A stretch of 64,000 bases of DNA from Brevundimonas goettingensis (GCF_017487405.1 NZ_CP062222.1:2279001-2343000); one strand, 5' to 3'. Shown: positions 25,698 through 35,544, counted from the stretch's first letter. Numbers and translations: made by a program. The notes: generated by a model not told the origin, from the sequence alone.

Positions 25698-27587
25698 ATG
25701 GACCGCAGGACATTCCTGACCACCGTCCCCGCCGCCGCCCTGCTGGCCGAGGCGGTGGTCGCCGGCCCCGTGATCGCCGGCCCCGGCAAGAAGGGGGTGA
25801 TGATGATGAACCGCATCGCGCCTTCGGTGTCGGAACTCTACATCGCCGATCTGGACGGATCGAACGAGCGCAAGCTGCTCTCCGCCTCGGCCTTCGACTA
25901 CAACGCCCAGGTCTCAAAGACGGGCGACATCATCTTCACCTCGGAACGCAATGCGGACGGCAAGTCCGATATCTTCCGCGCCAATGCCGACGGGACGGGG
26001 ATCGCGCCGCTGGTGACCTCGACCTCGGTCGACGACGCGGGCGTGCTGTCGCCGGACGGGACGAAGCTGGCCTTCGTCTCGACCCGCAACGGCTACCGGG
26101 CCAACATCTGGGTCATGGACCTGCGCACGCGACGCACGCGCCAGTTGACGGGCACGCGGCATGTGCGCGGCGACGACCATGGTTCGCCCGACTGCTACTT
26201 CCGGCCGAGCTGGTCGCCCGACGGCCAGTGGATCGCCTTTTCCAGCGACCGAGACACCCGCTGGACCGGCCACGACGAAGGCCACGGCTGGGAGCACACC
26301 CAGGAACTGGCCATCTATGCGATCAAGCCGGACGGCACGGGCTTCAAAAAGATCTGCTCCAGGGCCGGCTACTGCCAGGGCTCGCCCAACTGGTCGCCGG
26401 ATGGCAAGCGCATCGTCTTCCACGAGATGACGGTCGAGGCCACCTGGGGCGCCCGCCGCCCCAACTATATCGGCCGCGCCTTCTCGCAGATCGTCTCGGT
26501 CGATGTGGCCACGGGCGACCGGACCGAGCACACCACCGGGACCGAGCTGCGGCTGCAGCCCCAGTACATCGGCCCCGACGAGATCGGCTATCTGATCAAA
26601 TACGGACCGAACGAGGGGATCGCCTACACCTCGGACCGGGCGGGCTTCAAATCGGCCTTCCTGCGCGCGCCCTCGTGGACGCCGGACGGCAAGTCGGTGG
26701 TCTATGAGAAGGTCGCCTTCCGCCCCGTGCGGCCGATCAACAAGCCGCTGATGAGCTGGGACCGCGACTGGGACTATCGCCACATCGACGTCTTCCCGCG
26801 CCTCTCGCACGACGGCTGGATCGTCTACACCGACAAACAGACCGGCAATTCCTCGATCATGGTCATGCGGCCGAACGGCGAGGAGAAACGCAAGGTCTTC
26901 GAGAGCTCGGGCCGCGGTCTGGACGAGACCCAGGTGCGCATCGGCCTGTCGGGCGCCTTCCAACCGGCCTGGTCGCCGGACGGGGAATGGATCGCCTTCG
27001 GACTGGGCGGCTGGTTCCAGGAACGGACCCGCGCCTCGGCCGCCCTGTGGCGCGTGCGCCGCGACGGCACGGGCGCCGAACAGCTGACCGACGGCGAGAC
27101 CCATTCGGGCTTCCCCAGCTATTCGGCCGACGGCAAGGAGCTGGTCTTCCGCGTCTATAGCGCGACCGAGAAGGGCCTGCGGATCCTGAACCTGGAGACG
27201 CGTCAGGTGCGCGTCCTGACCACCAGCCCGGACAATCTTCCCGACTGGTCGCCGGACGGCAAGAGCATCGTCTTCACGCGGCGTCAGGAGAACGGCAGCT
27301 TCGACATCTATACGATCCGGCCGGACGGCACGGGTCTGCATCGCTGCACCGACCATCCGTCGGGCGACGGCCATGCGGTCTGGAACCACGACGGGCGGAT
27401 CATGTGGAGCGGCTCGCAGCACGGCTTCCGCGATGAGGCGGCCCTGTATGAACAGACCTTCCAGCAGTACGGCCAGATCTACATCATGGACGCCGACGGC
27501 GGCCGCAAGCGGATGCTGACCGACAGCAAGTGGGAGGACTCCATGCCGCTGTACCTGCCCAATGCGGTGCTCGACGCCATTCGCTGA
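25698..27587 (+). CDS. PD40/TolB-like beta-propeller protein, exported
   Basis: The 629-residue product begins MDRRTFLTTVPAAALLAEAV, a Tat-like leader. It contains many WD40-like PD40 repeats of the form WSPDGQWIAFSSDRD, WSPDGKRIVFHE, WTPDGKSVVYEK, WSPDGEWIAFGLG and WSPDGKSIVFTRR. Such propellers occur in TolB and in the N-terminal half of prolyl oligopeptidases, but no peptidase domain follows. I chose the ATG at 25698 because the leader begins there; an upstream in-frame ATG at 25617 gives an unlikely N-terminus. A strong terminator follows. The role is unknown. Confidence 0.83.
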   Translation: MDRRTFLTTVPAAALLAEAVVAGPVIAGPGKKGVMMMNRIAPSVSELYIADLDGSNERKLLSASAFDYNAQVSKTGDIIFTSERNADGKSDIFRANADGTGIAPLVTSTSVDDAGVLSPDGTKLAFVSTRNGYRANIWVMDLRTRRTRQLTGTRHVRGDDHGSPDCYFRPSWSPDGQWIAFSSDRDTRWTGHDEGHGWEHTQELAIYAIKPDGTGFKKICSRAGYCQGSPNWSPDGKRIVFHEMTVEATWGARRPNYIGRAFSQIVSVDVATGDRTEHTTGTELRLQPQYIGPDEIGYLIKYGPNEGIAYTSDRAGFKSAFLRAPSWTPDGKSVVYEKVAFRPVRPINKPLMSWDRDWDYRHIDVFPRLSHDGWIVYTDKQTGNSSIMVMRPNGEEKRKVFESSGRGLDETQVRIGLSGAFQPAWSPDGEWIAFGLGGWFQERTRASAALWRVRRDGTGAEQLTDGETHSGFPSYSADGKELVFRVYSATEKGLRILNLETRQVRVLTTSPDNLPDWSPDGKSIVFTRRQENGSFDIYTIRPDGTGLHRCTDHPSGDGHAVWNHDGRIMWSGSQHGFRDEAALYEQTFQQYGQIYIMDADGGRKRMLTDSKWEDSMPLYLPNAVLDAIR

Positions 27588-27611
27588 GGCGGCTTCCCCT
27601 TCAGACGATCC

Positions 27612-27648
27612 AGGCCCCCGGACGCGTTGTCCGGGGGCCTTTTCTTTG
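27612..27648 (+). terminator. Intrinsic terminator after the PD40 gene
   Basis: AGGCCCCCGGAC pairs perfectly with GTCCGGGGGCCT across a five-base loop and is followed by TTTTCTTTG. The 12-base-pair stem plus T-run is a textbook rho-independent terminator for the gene ending at 27587. Confidence 0.93.
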
Positions 27649-27671
27649 TCCGGGGACAGAGGCTGATGCGT

Positions 27672-27709
27672 AAAAGAAAAGGCCGGCGTCCGCGGTGCGG
27701 ACGCCGGCC
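27672..27709 (-). terminator. Intrinsic terminator after the TonB receptor gene
   Basis: GGCCGGCGTCCGC pairs with GCGGACGCCGGCC around a three-base loop. On the minus strand the stem is followed by TTTTCTTTT, so it terminates the receptor gene ending at 27736. It sits back to back with the plus-strand terminator of the convergent gene. Confidence 0.93.
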
Positions 27710-27735
27710 AGTGGATCACACCCGGAAGACCGTGA

Positions 27736-29997
27736 TCAGAAGTCGTAGCCGACCGTCACCCCGAAGGTGCGCGGCGTGCCCGGCGTGCCGTTGTCGCCCG
27801 AGTTGGTCGCGCTGAGCTGGCTGCGGTAGTAGGCGTCGCCGAGGTTCTTGCCCCAGGCGCGGACATAGAGGCCGCCCTCATTCGGCCGCCAGGTCACCGA
27901 GGCGTCCACGGTGGCGTAGCTGCCCTGTTTGACCCGCTCGTCCGCCGTGCCGACGAAGCCGTCGTTGTAATAGACGTTACCGGCGGCGAGGAACGACCCG
28001 ATCGCGGTCGGGATGGTCAGGTTGCCGCCGAGGCTGGCGGTCAGTTTCGGCGTGTTCTGCAGCTGGTTGCCCGAGGCGTCGCCGATCAGCAGGCAGTTGC
28101 CGCCGAGCTGGGCATAGGGGCTGCCGAAGGTGCCGCGGCAGGTCTGGCCCGTCGGAATGACGAAGCCGGCCGGCAGGGGATACGGGACCGAGATGATGGC
28201 GTTGGTGAACTCGGTGTAGTGGGCGTCGGTATAGCCGATGCCGCCGAACAGACGGAAGGTGTCGGTCACCTGCCAGGTGATGTCGGCGTCGATGCCTTTC
28301 ACCTCGGCGCCCTGGGCGTTGTAGACGCTGTTGACGCCCGCGATGACCTGCTGAACCTGAACGTTGGTCTGGTCGTAGTAGAAGGCCGCGATATTGGCGC
28401 GGACGCGGCGGTCGAACAGGTCCGTCTTCAGCCCGACCTCGTAGGCATCGACCAGTTCCGGTTCGAGCACGATGATCGGCGTCGCCTGGGGCACATAGGT
28501 CCCGCTCCGGAAGCCGCGGTTATAGCTGACGTAGGCCATCACCTGATCCGAGAAGCGGTGGTCCAGAGACACCCTCCAGGTGGGCTTGGAGAAGTTGCGG
28601 CTGGCCGACTGGAGCGCGCCGGCCGTGAAGACGTTGGTGGCGCCGTTGTAGGTGTCGGTGTGGGCCGTGAACTCGCGGTCGTCCGAGGTGTAGCGGATGC
28701 CGGCGACGAAGTTGGTGCTGTCGTTGATGGCGTAGGTGCCCTCGGCGAAGGCCGAGTAGGACGACAGGGTCACCTCGGTGATGGTGTCGCTGTAACCGTT
28801 GCCGCCGAAGGTGTTGGTCCCCGTGGTCCGACCCGGAGCCTGACCGGCCGAATCGGACATGTAGAAGGCGCCGACCACCCAGCTGAACGGACCGTCGCCG
28901 TCCGACAGGAAGTTGATTTCCTGGGTGAACTGCTTGTCGAAGTTGGAGTTGTCGATGCGCAGACGGGGCTGGGTGGTGCCGTCGGGGTCGAAGTAGGTGC
29001 GCAGGTCGCTCTCGCGATAGGCGGTGACGCTCTTGAAGGCCACGCCGCCGAAGTCATGCGTCAGGATGGCGCTGGCGCCCGACTGACGCGCACGCAGAAC
29101 CGGGTCGACGTCGCTGTAGATGTCGTAATCCGGGTCGCCGCCGGCGGCGACGATCTGGGCGGTGACGTCCTGGCCCAGGGCGTTCAGACCGAAGTTGCGG
29201 AAGGTGGGGTCCGAGGCGTCGCGGCCGTTGGCGTCGACCGAGAACAGCAGGGAGGTGTCCTCCGACATGTTCCACAGCAGCTTGGCGCGAACCGAATAGC
29301 CGTCGCCGTCCATGACGTCATTGCCGGTGAAGCGGTTGACGCCATAGCCCTCGCCGCGCTTCTCGTACTGGCCGGATACGCTGAAGGCGACCTGGTCGCT
29401 GAGCGGGGCGGTGTAGAAGGCGCCGACGTTGGCGGTGTCGTAGTTGCCGTAGCCGAGCTGGAACGAGCCATGCGGCGTGAACTGCGGCCCCTTGGTGGAG
29501 ATCTGGATGACCCCGCCGGTGGCGTTACGGCCGAACAGGGTGCCCTGCGGCCCCTTGAGCACCGCGACCTGCTGGGTGTCGAACAGGGACTGGAGCACGC
29601 CGAAGGCGGCGCCGTAGTAGACGTCATCGACCATGACGGCGACCGGGTTTTCGATGCCCGGGCCCTGGCCCGAGGCGCCGATGCCGCGGATGCGCGGCAG
29701 GCCGAAGCCGCCGACGCCGGTGGTGACGTTCAGCGAGGGCACCACCGCCTTCAGGTCAGATGTGCTGACGGCTCCCGTGGCGGCCAGTTGCTCGACGCCC
29801 AGGGCCGTGATGGCGACCGGAACGTCCTGGACGTTCTGCTCGCGCTTCTGGGCGGTGACGACGATGTCCTCGACGGTGGCGGCGTCCTGCTCGACCGGCG
29901 TCGGCGCGGTCTGGGCCAATGCGGCGGATGTCAGGATTGCCGATCCCGCGATGCAGGATGTCGCCAGTAGCGCGAATTTCAGGATGCGGTTCCGCAT
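27736..29997 (-). CDS. TonB-dependent outer membrane receptor
   Basis: About 753 residues. The signal peptide ends near SAALAQ, the plug starts at VEDIVVTAQKREQNVQDVP, and typical plug motifs LKGPQGTLFGRNATGG and VSYNRGFRSGTY in the barrel follow. The final residues are TVGYDF with the expected terminal Phe. Two ATGs are adjacent (30000 and 29997); the inner one is better spaced from the GGGGAGG site. This is the large receptor type used in Caulobacterales and sphingomonads for plant- and lignin-derived compounds. The ligand is unknown. It is divergent from the ThDP gene at 30198. Confidence 0.94.
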   Translation of the reverse strand: MRNRILKFALLATSCIAGSAILTSAALAQTAPTPVEQDAATVEDIVVTAQKREQNVQDVPVAITALGVEQLAATGAVSTSDLKAVVPSLNVTTGVGGFGLPRIRGIGASGQGPGIENPVAVMVDDVYYGAAFGVLQSLFDTQQVAVLKGPQGTLFGRNATGGVIQISTKGPQFTPHGSFQLGYGNYDTANVGAFYTAPLSDQVAFSVSGQYEKRGEGYGVNRFTGNDVMDGDGYSVRAKLLWNMSEDTSLLFSVDANGRDASDPTFRNFGLNALGQDVTAQIVAAGGDPDYDIYSDVDPVLRARQSGASAILTHDFGGVAFKSVTAYRESDLRTYFDPDGTTQPRLRIDNSNFDKQFTQEINFLSDGDGPFSWVVGAFYMSDSAGQAPGRTTGTNTFGGNGYSDTITEVTLSSYSAFAEGTYAINDSTNFVAGIRYTSDDREFTAHTDTYNGATNVFTAGALQSASRNFSKPTWRVSLDHRFSDQVMAYVSYNRGFRSGTYVPQATPIIVLEPELVDAYEVGLKTDLFDRRVRANIAAFYYDQTNVQVQQVIAGVNSVYNAQGAEVKGIDADITWQVTDTFRLFGGIGYTDAHYTEFTNAIISVPYPLPAGFVIPTGQTCRGTFGSPYAQLGGNCLLIGDASGNQLQNTPKLTASLGGNLTIPTAIGSFLAAGNVYYNDGFVGTADERVKQGSYATVDASVTWRPNEGGLYVRAWGKNLGDAYYRSQLSATNSGDNGTPGTPRTFGVTVGYDF

Positions 29998-30000
29998 CAT

Positions 30001-30197
30001 ATTCCTCCCCGTGTGCTGCTGGTGTCTCCAGCTTATGGGAGGATGGTAGGGATCAGTCCGCCGGATTTGGACTATTCAATCTGTGCTCACGCCGATTGAT
30101 AACGGGAATCGCGGGCCCGTTTCCCCGCCTAAACCGCTATTCCGATAGGGAAATTCAGTCAGCGCCGCGGAGCGCCGGCGATCAGCGGGAGGCAAGA
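30001..30197. promoter_or_regulatory. Divergent promoter region with two inverted repeats
   Basis: The gap between the receptor and the ThDP enzyme has an inverted repeat TCAATC N12 GATTGA at 30076-30099. A second one, TTCC N5 GGAA, lies at 30140-30152. Either could bind a dimeric regulator for the divergent pair. No terminal T-run follows, so these are not terminators. Evidence is pattern only. Confidence 0.3.
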
Positions 30198-31889
30198 ATG
30201 ACGGGCATTACAGGGGCCGAAGCGGCGGTTCGAATGCTGCAGGCCCATGATGTGAAACACATCTTCGGCCTGTGCGGTGACACCAGCCTGCCCTTCTACG
30301 ACGCCCTGGCGCGGCTGGATCACGGCATCGAACACGTCCTGACGCGCGACGAACGCCACGCCGCCTATATGGCCGACGCCTATGCCCGGATCACCGGCAA
30401 GCCCGGCGTCTGCGAGGGGCCGAGCGGCGGCGGGGCGACCTATATCCTGCCGGGGGTGGTGGAGGCGAACGAGAGTTCGGTGGCCCTGCTGGCCATCACC
30501 TCGGACGTGCCGGTCACGGCGCGAGGCCGCTATCCCCTGACCGAGCTGGACCAGAACCGGCTGTTCGCTCCCCTGACCAAATGGAACGCCGTCGCCGACC
30601 ACGTTGACCAGATCCCGGATCTGTTCAGGAAGGCCTTCCGCGCCATGACCACGGGGCGTCCGGGCGCGACCCATATCGGCCTGCCCTATGATCTGCAGAA
30701 GCAGTCGCTGGACGCCGACCGCATCTGGGCCCAGGCGCAGCACTCGCGCTTCCCCGCCTTCCGCGCGGGGCCGGACCCGGATCTGGTCGAAGCGGCGGCC
30801 GAGGCGATCCTGAGCGCGAAACGGCCGGTCTTCATCTGCGGCGGCGGGGTGATCGTGTCGCGCGCGACGGCGGAGCTGATCGCCCTGGCCGAGGCGCTGG
30901 ACGCTCCGGTCGCCTCCACCGTCAGCGGCCACGGCGCCATCCCGGACGATCACCCGCTGGCCGTTGGGGTTGTCGGGGCCAACGGCGGCGTGCCCGAGAC
31001 GCGCGAGGTGGTGCAGGGCGCCGATCTGGTGGTCTTCATCGGCTGCCGCGCGGGCTCGACCACGACCGAACACGGCGCCGCCCCGGCGAAGGGCGTCCGC
31101 ATCGTCCATATCGACATCGACCCGATGGTGGTCGGGGCCAACTACGCCTGCGAGGCCGGGCTGGTCGGCGACGCCCGGCTGTGTCTGTCGGCCCTGCTGG
31201 CGCGGATCGAGGGCGGTCTGACGGATCGGTCGCGTGGCATCGGCGTCCGCGACCATCTCAAGGCGCTGAAGGCCAGGAAGCGCGCCGCCTTCGACCGGCT
31301 GGCCGCCTCGGACGAGACGCCGATCCGGCCCGAACGGGTGCTGGCCGCGCTGCAGGCCGCCCTGCCCGCCGACGCCATCGTGGTCGCCGATCCCGGCACC
31401 CCCTGCCCCTATTTCTCGGGCCATTTCCAGTTCAACCAGGCGGGGCGGCGGTTCATCACCAACCGGGCCCACGGGGCGCTGGGCTTCTCCATGGCCGCCG
31501 CGATCGGCGCCTGGTACGCCAGCCCGGGGTCGAAAATTGTCGCGGCCATGGGAGACGGCAGTTTCGGCTTCGCGGTCGGGGAGCTCGAGACGATCGTGCG
31601 CAAGCAGATCCCGGTCACCCTGATCGTCTTCTCGAACGCCTCCTACGGCTGGATCAAGGCCAGCCAGAAGTCAGGCTATGGGGCGCGCTACTTCTCGGTC
31701 GACTTCGGCCGCACCGACCATGCCCGCATCGCCGAGGCCTATGGGCTGAAGGCCTGGACAGTCGAGGATCCGGCGGAGGTCGAGCGCACGATCCGCGCGG
31801 CCGTCGCCCATGACGGCCCGACCCTGGTCAACGTCATCTCTCAGCCGCTGGAAGAGACCGCCGTGCCCGTCAGCCAGTGGATGGGCTGA
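30198..31889 (+). CDS. Thiamine-diphosphate enzyme, acetolactate synthase-like (second copy)
   Basis: The 563-residue product has the N-terminal ThDP pyrimidine domain with RDERHAAYMADAYARITGKP (activating Glu), a central domain with PVFICGGGVIVSRATAEL, and a PP domain with MGDGSFGFAVGELETI closing at FSNASYGW. Here the usual NN pair is SN. The start ATG at 30198 follows GGGAGGCAAGA; the frame is open further upstream without a start context. It is not adjacent to an ilvH-type small subunit, so catabolic 2-oxoacid decarboxylation or carboligation is more likely than branched-chain amino-acid synthesis. Confidence 0.86.
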   Translation: MTGITGAEAAVRMLQAHDVKHIFGLCGDTSLPFYDALARLDHGIEHVLTRDERHAAYMADAYARITGKPGVCEGPSGGGATYILPGVVEANESSVALLAITSDVPVTARGRYPLTELDQNRLFAPLTKWNAVADHVDQIPDLFRKAFRAMTTGRPGATHIGLPYDLQKQSLDADRIWAQAQHSRFPAFRAGPDPDLVEAAAEAILSAKRPVFICGGGVIVSRATAELIALAEALDAPVASTVSGHGAIPDDHPLAVGVVGANGGVPETREVVQGADLVVFIGCRAGSTTTEHGAAPAKGVRIVHIDIDPMVVGANYACEAGLVGDARLCLSALLARIEGGLTDRSRGIGVRDHLKALKARKRAAFDRLAASDETPIRPERVLAALQAALPADAIVVADPGTPCPYFSGHFQFNQAGRRFITNRAHGALGFSMAAAIGAWYASPGSKIVAAMGDGSFGFAVGELETIVRKQIPVTLIVFSNASYGWIKASQKSGYGARYFSVDFGRTDHARIAEAYGLKAWTVEDPAEVERTIRAAVAHDGPTLVNVISQPLEETAVPVSQWMG

Positions 31890-31950
31890 CCGCTCCGGAC
31901 GGATCGCCGCAATAGCGCGGCATATCGACGGATCGTCGAATGCGTGATTT

Positions 31951-31963
31951 ATTGTACAACAAT
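31951..31963. promoter_or_regulatory. Putative GntR/FCD operator, site 1
   Basis: ATTGTACAACAAT is an inverted repeat (ATTGT, three-base centre, ACAAT) lying 118 bases upstream of the GntR gene start. It fits the TNGTNNNACNA pattern known for FadR/FCD-subfamily operators. Three further exact matches to the inner 11-mer occur in promoter regions at 39752, 43765 and 43910. Autoregulation of the GntR gene is inferred. Confidence 0.65.
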
Positions 31964-32080
31964 CGAGGCGTACAGTCCGACAAATTACTTGCTCCCGCGT
32001 CCACTGGGAAATAGGAATGTCGGGTACGGAGTTTGGTATGGTCGCCGTGAATTGCAGCGACACCGTGTGAGGTACGTCCC

Positions 32081-32845
32081 ATGGCCACCACAGCGAAAAC
32101 TCCGAAAGCTCCCAAGGGCGAGGCCGCCGCGCCGACCGCCGAGGACCTGGCCCACACCCTGCGCGCCCAGATCCAGAGGAGCGAACTGGCGCCCGGCGAA
32201 TGGCTGCGTGAAGTGCGTCTGTGCAGCGAGTTCGGCGTGGGCCGTTCGATCGTGCGCCGCGCCCTGCGCGCCCTGGCCGACGACGGCCTGATCGAGATCG
32301 AGGAGAACCGGGGCGCCCGGGTCTCCTCCACCACCGTCGAGGAAGTGTTCGACCTCTATGAGGTGCGCGCGGCCCTGTACGGCATGGCGGCGCGCTTCGC
32401 CTGCCTGCGCGGCACGGACGGCCTGATCCGCGCCATCATCACCAAGATCGACCGCATGCTGGCCGATGCCGAGGGCGGGGTCGCCGCCGAGCGGATTATC
32501 GAGGAGAGCGAGTCGATCTTCAGCGACATGAGCGCCTGCGCCAGCGCCGATGGCCAGCGCATGATCGAGTCGATCCGTCGCAAGACCCGCTTCCACTTCT
32601 CCTATGCGGCCCTGGCGCTGAACACCAACGGGCCCGGCCCCTACGACCACTGGCGCACGGTGCGCGCCGCCCTGGTCGCGCGCGACGCCGAGGCGGCCAG
32701 CCAGGGCGCCCGCGACATCCTCTACTTCATGCAGGGCGAGGTCGCCCGGATCATGCTGTCGCGCGGCCCGCGCCTGATCGCCGAGGCCCCGCAAATCCCA
32801 TCGAGCACGACATCGAAGCGTGCCGTACCCCGGAGGAAAACATGA
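32081..32845 (+). CDS. GntR-family regulator, FCD subfamily
   Basis: The 254-residue protein has a GntR winged-helix domain at about 20-85 (LAPGEWLREVRLCSEFGVGR, then RRALRALADDGLIEIEENRG). An FCD-type all-helical effector domain spans about 90-225 (EVFDLYEVRAALYGMAARFA). The first 20 residues are a Lys/Ala-rich tail. Its stop overlaps the start of the next gene (ATGA), coupling it to a serine hydrolase. FCD regulators sense small carboxylic acids or acyl compounds. The operator-like repeats found near here and upstream of 39668, 39908, 43675 and 44007 suggest it governs this whole block. Confidence 0.9.
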   Translation: MATTAKTPKAPKGEAAAPTAEDLAHTLRAQIQRSELAPGEWLREVRLCSEFGVGRSIVRRALRALADDGLIEIEENRGARVSSTTVEEVFDLYEVRAALYGMAARFACLRGTDGLIRAIITKIDRMLADAEGGVAAERIIEESESIFSDMSACASADGQRMIESIRRKTRFHFSYAALALNTNGPGPYDHWRTVRAALVARDAEAASQGARDILYFMQGEVARIMLSRGPRLIAEAPQIPSSTTSKRAVPRRKT

Positions 32846-33888
32846 CGAAACATCCGCTGGCGGCAGCCGCCGCACTGGCCGTCCTGGCCGTCGCCCCCGC
32901 GGCCTGCGCCGCCCCCCTCGCCACCGGTTCGACGGTCGCCGCCGAGCAGACCTCACCGGAGATGAGCGACCTTCTCGCCTACGTCCAGAACCACGCCTCG
33001 ACCGGCTTCGTCGTCATCCAGGACGGCAAGGTGCTGATCGACAAGACCTGGCCCGCCCCGACCGACGCCGGGATGTTCTCCGCCTTCGTCTATGGCCGCG
33101 CCGCCGACGGCGAGCTGCTGGAGGACGTGGCGTCCCAGCAGAAGAGCTTCGTCTCCATCCTGGTCGCCGCCGCCATCGACAAGGGCCTGCTGGACATCAA
33201 CAAGCCCGTCTCCGACTACCTCGGCCAGGGCTGGTCCAAGGCCTCGCCCGAGCAGGAAGCCGCGATCAAGGTCATCGACGTCCTGAACATGAGCTCGGGC
33301 CTGAACGAGCAGTTCGGCTATGTCGCCCCGTCGGGGACCGTCTTCTTCTACAACACCCCCGTCTATGCGATGACCAAGGCCATCGTCGCGGCGGCGGCGC
33401 ATCAGCCGCTGGAGGCCCTGACCCGCGACTGGCTGACCGGCCCGACCGGGATGACCAACACCGAATGGCGTCAGCGCCCGGCGGCCCTGGCCTCGGTCGG
33501 CAACGCCACCGGCCTGGTGACCACCCCGCACGATGTCGCGAGGTTCGGCGAGATGGTCCTGCATGACGGCGTGGCCGCGGACGGCACGCGCGTGGTCTCG
33601 TCCGAGCAGTTGCACGCCCTGTTCAACCGGGCCTCGACCAACCCCGCCTATGGCCGCCTGTGGTGGCTGAACGGCGGCGCGTACACGATGCGGGCCGCGG
33701 GCGCGCGTCGCGACGGCCAGCTGATCGAGGCGGCCCCGGCCGATCTGGTCGGTGCGCTCGGCGCCTTCGACCGCCGCCTCTATGTCGTGCCCAGCCGCAA
33801 GCTGGTCGTGGTGCGCACCGGCGCCGCCACCAATGAGACCGACTTCGACCAGCAGCTGTGGCTGCGCCTGATGAAGGTGATCGGCTGA
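32842..33888 (+). CDS. Beta-lactamase-fold serine hydrolase, secreted
   Basis: The 348-residue product has a signal peptide (MTKHPLAAAAALAVLAVAPA, cleavage near ACAAP). It has the catalytic SxxK as SQQK at 98-101 and a YxN-like Tyr at FFYNT (170-172). Such proteins are class C beta-lactamase relatives that mostly hydrolyse esters or amides. The C-terminal part (LVVVRTGA) matches the serine hydrolase family end. It is coupled to the GntR gene and followed by an acyl-CoA ligase, so a periplasmic esterase releasing an acid for CoA activation is a reasonable inference. Confidence 0.86.
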   Translation: MTKHPLAAAAALAVLAVAPAACAAPLATGSTVAAEQTSPEMSDLLAYVQNHASTGFVVIQDGKVLIDKTWPAPTDAGMFSAFVYGRAADGELLEDVASQQKSFVSILVAAAIDKGLLDINKPVSDYLGQGWSKASPEQEAAIKVIDVLNMSSGLNEQFGYVAPSGTVFFYNTPVYAMTKAIVAAAAHQPLEALTRDWLTGPTGMTNTEWRQRPAALASVGNATGLVTTPHDVARFGEMVLHDGVAADGTRVVSSEQLHALFNRASTNPAYGRLWWLNGGAYTMRAAGARRDGQLIEAAPADLVGALGAFDRRLYVVPSRKLVVVRTGAATNETDFDQQLWLRLMKVIG

Positions 33889-33955
33889 TCGCCGGTCCGG
33901 CCGGCGGCGATCGCGCGCCGGCCCCTTCCTTTCTCTCCAGACCCAGGACGCGCCC

Positions 33956-35539
33956 GTGATCGACGGCAGCATGCAAGACTTCCCCCTGACGCTCGACCAG
34001 ATCGTCAACCACGCCGCCAAATGGCACCAGGACGCCGAGGTCGTGACCGCGCGCGAGGGCCGCGAGAACGCGCGCATCACCTATGCCGGCCTGCGCGAGC
34101 GGGCGATCAAGGTGTCGAGCCTGCTGGCCGGTCTGGGTGTCGTCGCCGGCGACCGTGTCGCCACCCTGGCCTGGAACACCCAGCACCATGTCGAGAGCTG
34201 GTACGGCATCATGGGCATGGGGGTGGTCTGCCACACGCTGAACCCGCGCCTGACCGCCGTGCAGCTGGCCTGGATGCTGGACCAGTCCGGCGCCCGGATC
34301 CTGATCGTCAGCGCCGACCTGCTGAAGCTCGCGCTCGACGTCGCCAACGACGCGGCCGGGCTGGAGCGGATCTTCGTCATCGACGGCGAGGCGAACGCTG
34401 CGCACGACCGGGCGAAGGTCGAGACGCTGGAGCCGCTTCTGGCCACGGCGGACACGCCCGTCGAATGGGGCAAGTTCGCCGAGACCGCACCCTCGGGCCT
34501 GTGCTTCACCTCGGGTTCGACCGGCGCGCCCAAGGGGGTGACCTACACCCACCGCTCCAGCTTCCTGCATACGCTGAAGATGCTGCAGGCCGATGTGCTG
34601 GGCGCAAAGACCACCGACGTCGTCCTCCCGATCGTGCCCCTGTTCCACGCCAGCGCCTGGGGCCTGCCCTTCGCCCTGCCGGCGGCGGGCTCGAAGATGG
34701 TCCTGCCGGGCCGTCAGACGGACGGCGCCAGCCTCGCCCGCCTGATCGCCGCCGAAGGCGTGACGATCGCGGTGGGCGTGCCGACAGTCTTCCTCGGCCT
34801 GTGCGAATACCTAGAGGCCTCGGGTGAGAAACTGCCCTCGCTGGAGCGGATCATCCTCGGCGGGGCGGCAACCCCTCCGGCCCTGATGGAACGGCTGGAG
34901 CGCGATCTGGGCGTGCTGGTGCAGAACAGCTGGGGCATGACCGAGCTGTCACCCGTCGGCGTCTTCGGCGTGCTCAGCGACCCGGACCGCCGCGCCAATG
35001 TCTCGGGCAGTCCGGCCATCGGGGTGGATCTGATGGTCGCCGACGAGACCGGAGCTCCCCTGCCCGAACAGCGCGACACCGAAGGCCGTCTGCATGTGCG
35101 CGGCGCCGCCGTCATCGACCGCTATTTCGGCCAGAGCCATTCGGTCATCGACAGCGAAGGCTGGTTCGACACGGGCGATCTCGCCAAGATCGATCGCAAG
35201 GGCAATCTGATGATCACGGGACGGTCCAAGGACCTGATCAAGTCGGGCGGCGAATGGATCAATCCGGCCGAGATCGAGGCCCTGGTCTGCGAACTGCCCG
35301 AGGTGTCGCTGGCCGCCGTCATCGGCAAGGCCGACGTGAAGTGGAGCGAGCGCCCCCTGCTGCTGGTCGAGCTGCGCGAGGGTCAGGAGATCAGCGATCA
35401 GGACCTGCTGGGCGCCCTGCGCGGCCGCATCGCCTCATGGTGGATCCCCGACAGCGTGGTGCGCCTGCCGGCCATGCCCCTGGCCTCGACGGGCAAGATC
35501 GACAAGCTGAGCCTGCGCGCGATCTACAGCCACGGCTGA
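33956..35539 (+). CDS. AMP-dependent acyl-CoA ligase (paralogue 1)
   Basis: The 527-residue protein has the ANL superfamily motifs: P-loop FTSGSTGAPKGVTYTHRS near 183-200, NSWGMTELSP, GWFDTGDLAKID, GRSKDLIKSGGEWINP, and the catalytic Lys region STGKIDK near the C-terminus. It would adenylate a carboxylic acid and transfer it to CoA. The GTG at 33956 has a CCAGGAC site at good spacing. An ATG at 33971 gives MQDFPLTL, matching the N-terminus of the paralogue at 57496, so the true start is open. A bidirectional terminator follows. Confidence 0.9.
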   Translation: MIDGSMQDFPLTLDQIVNHAAKWHQDAEVVTAREGRENARITYAGLRERAIKVSSLLAGLGVVAGDRVATLAWNTQHHVESWYGIMGMGVVCHTLNPRLTAVQLAWMLDQSGARILIVSADLLKLALDVANDAAGLERIFVIDGEANAAHDRAKVETLEPLLATADTPVEWGKFAETAPSGLCFTSGSTGAPKGVTYTHRSSFLHTLKMLQADVLGAKTTDVVLPIVPLFHASAWGLPFALPAAGSKMVLPGRQTDGASLARLIAAEGVTIAVGVPTVFLGLCEYLEASGEKLPSLERIILGGAATPPALMERLERDLGVLVQNSWGMTELSPVGVFGVLSDPDRRANVSGSPAIGVDLMVADETGAPLPEQRDTEGRLHVRGAAVIDRYFGQSHSVIDSEGWFDTGDLAKIDRKGNLMITGRSKDLIKSGGEWINPAEIEALVCELPEVSLAAVIGKADVKWSERPLLLVELREGQEISDQDLLGALRGRIASWWIPDSVVRLPAMPLASTGKIDKLSLRAIYSHG

Positions 35540-35544
35540 CGCAG

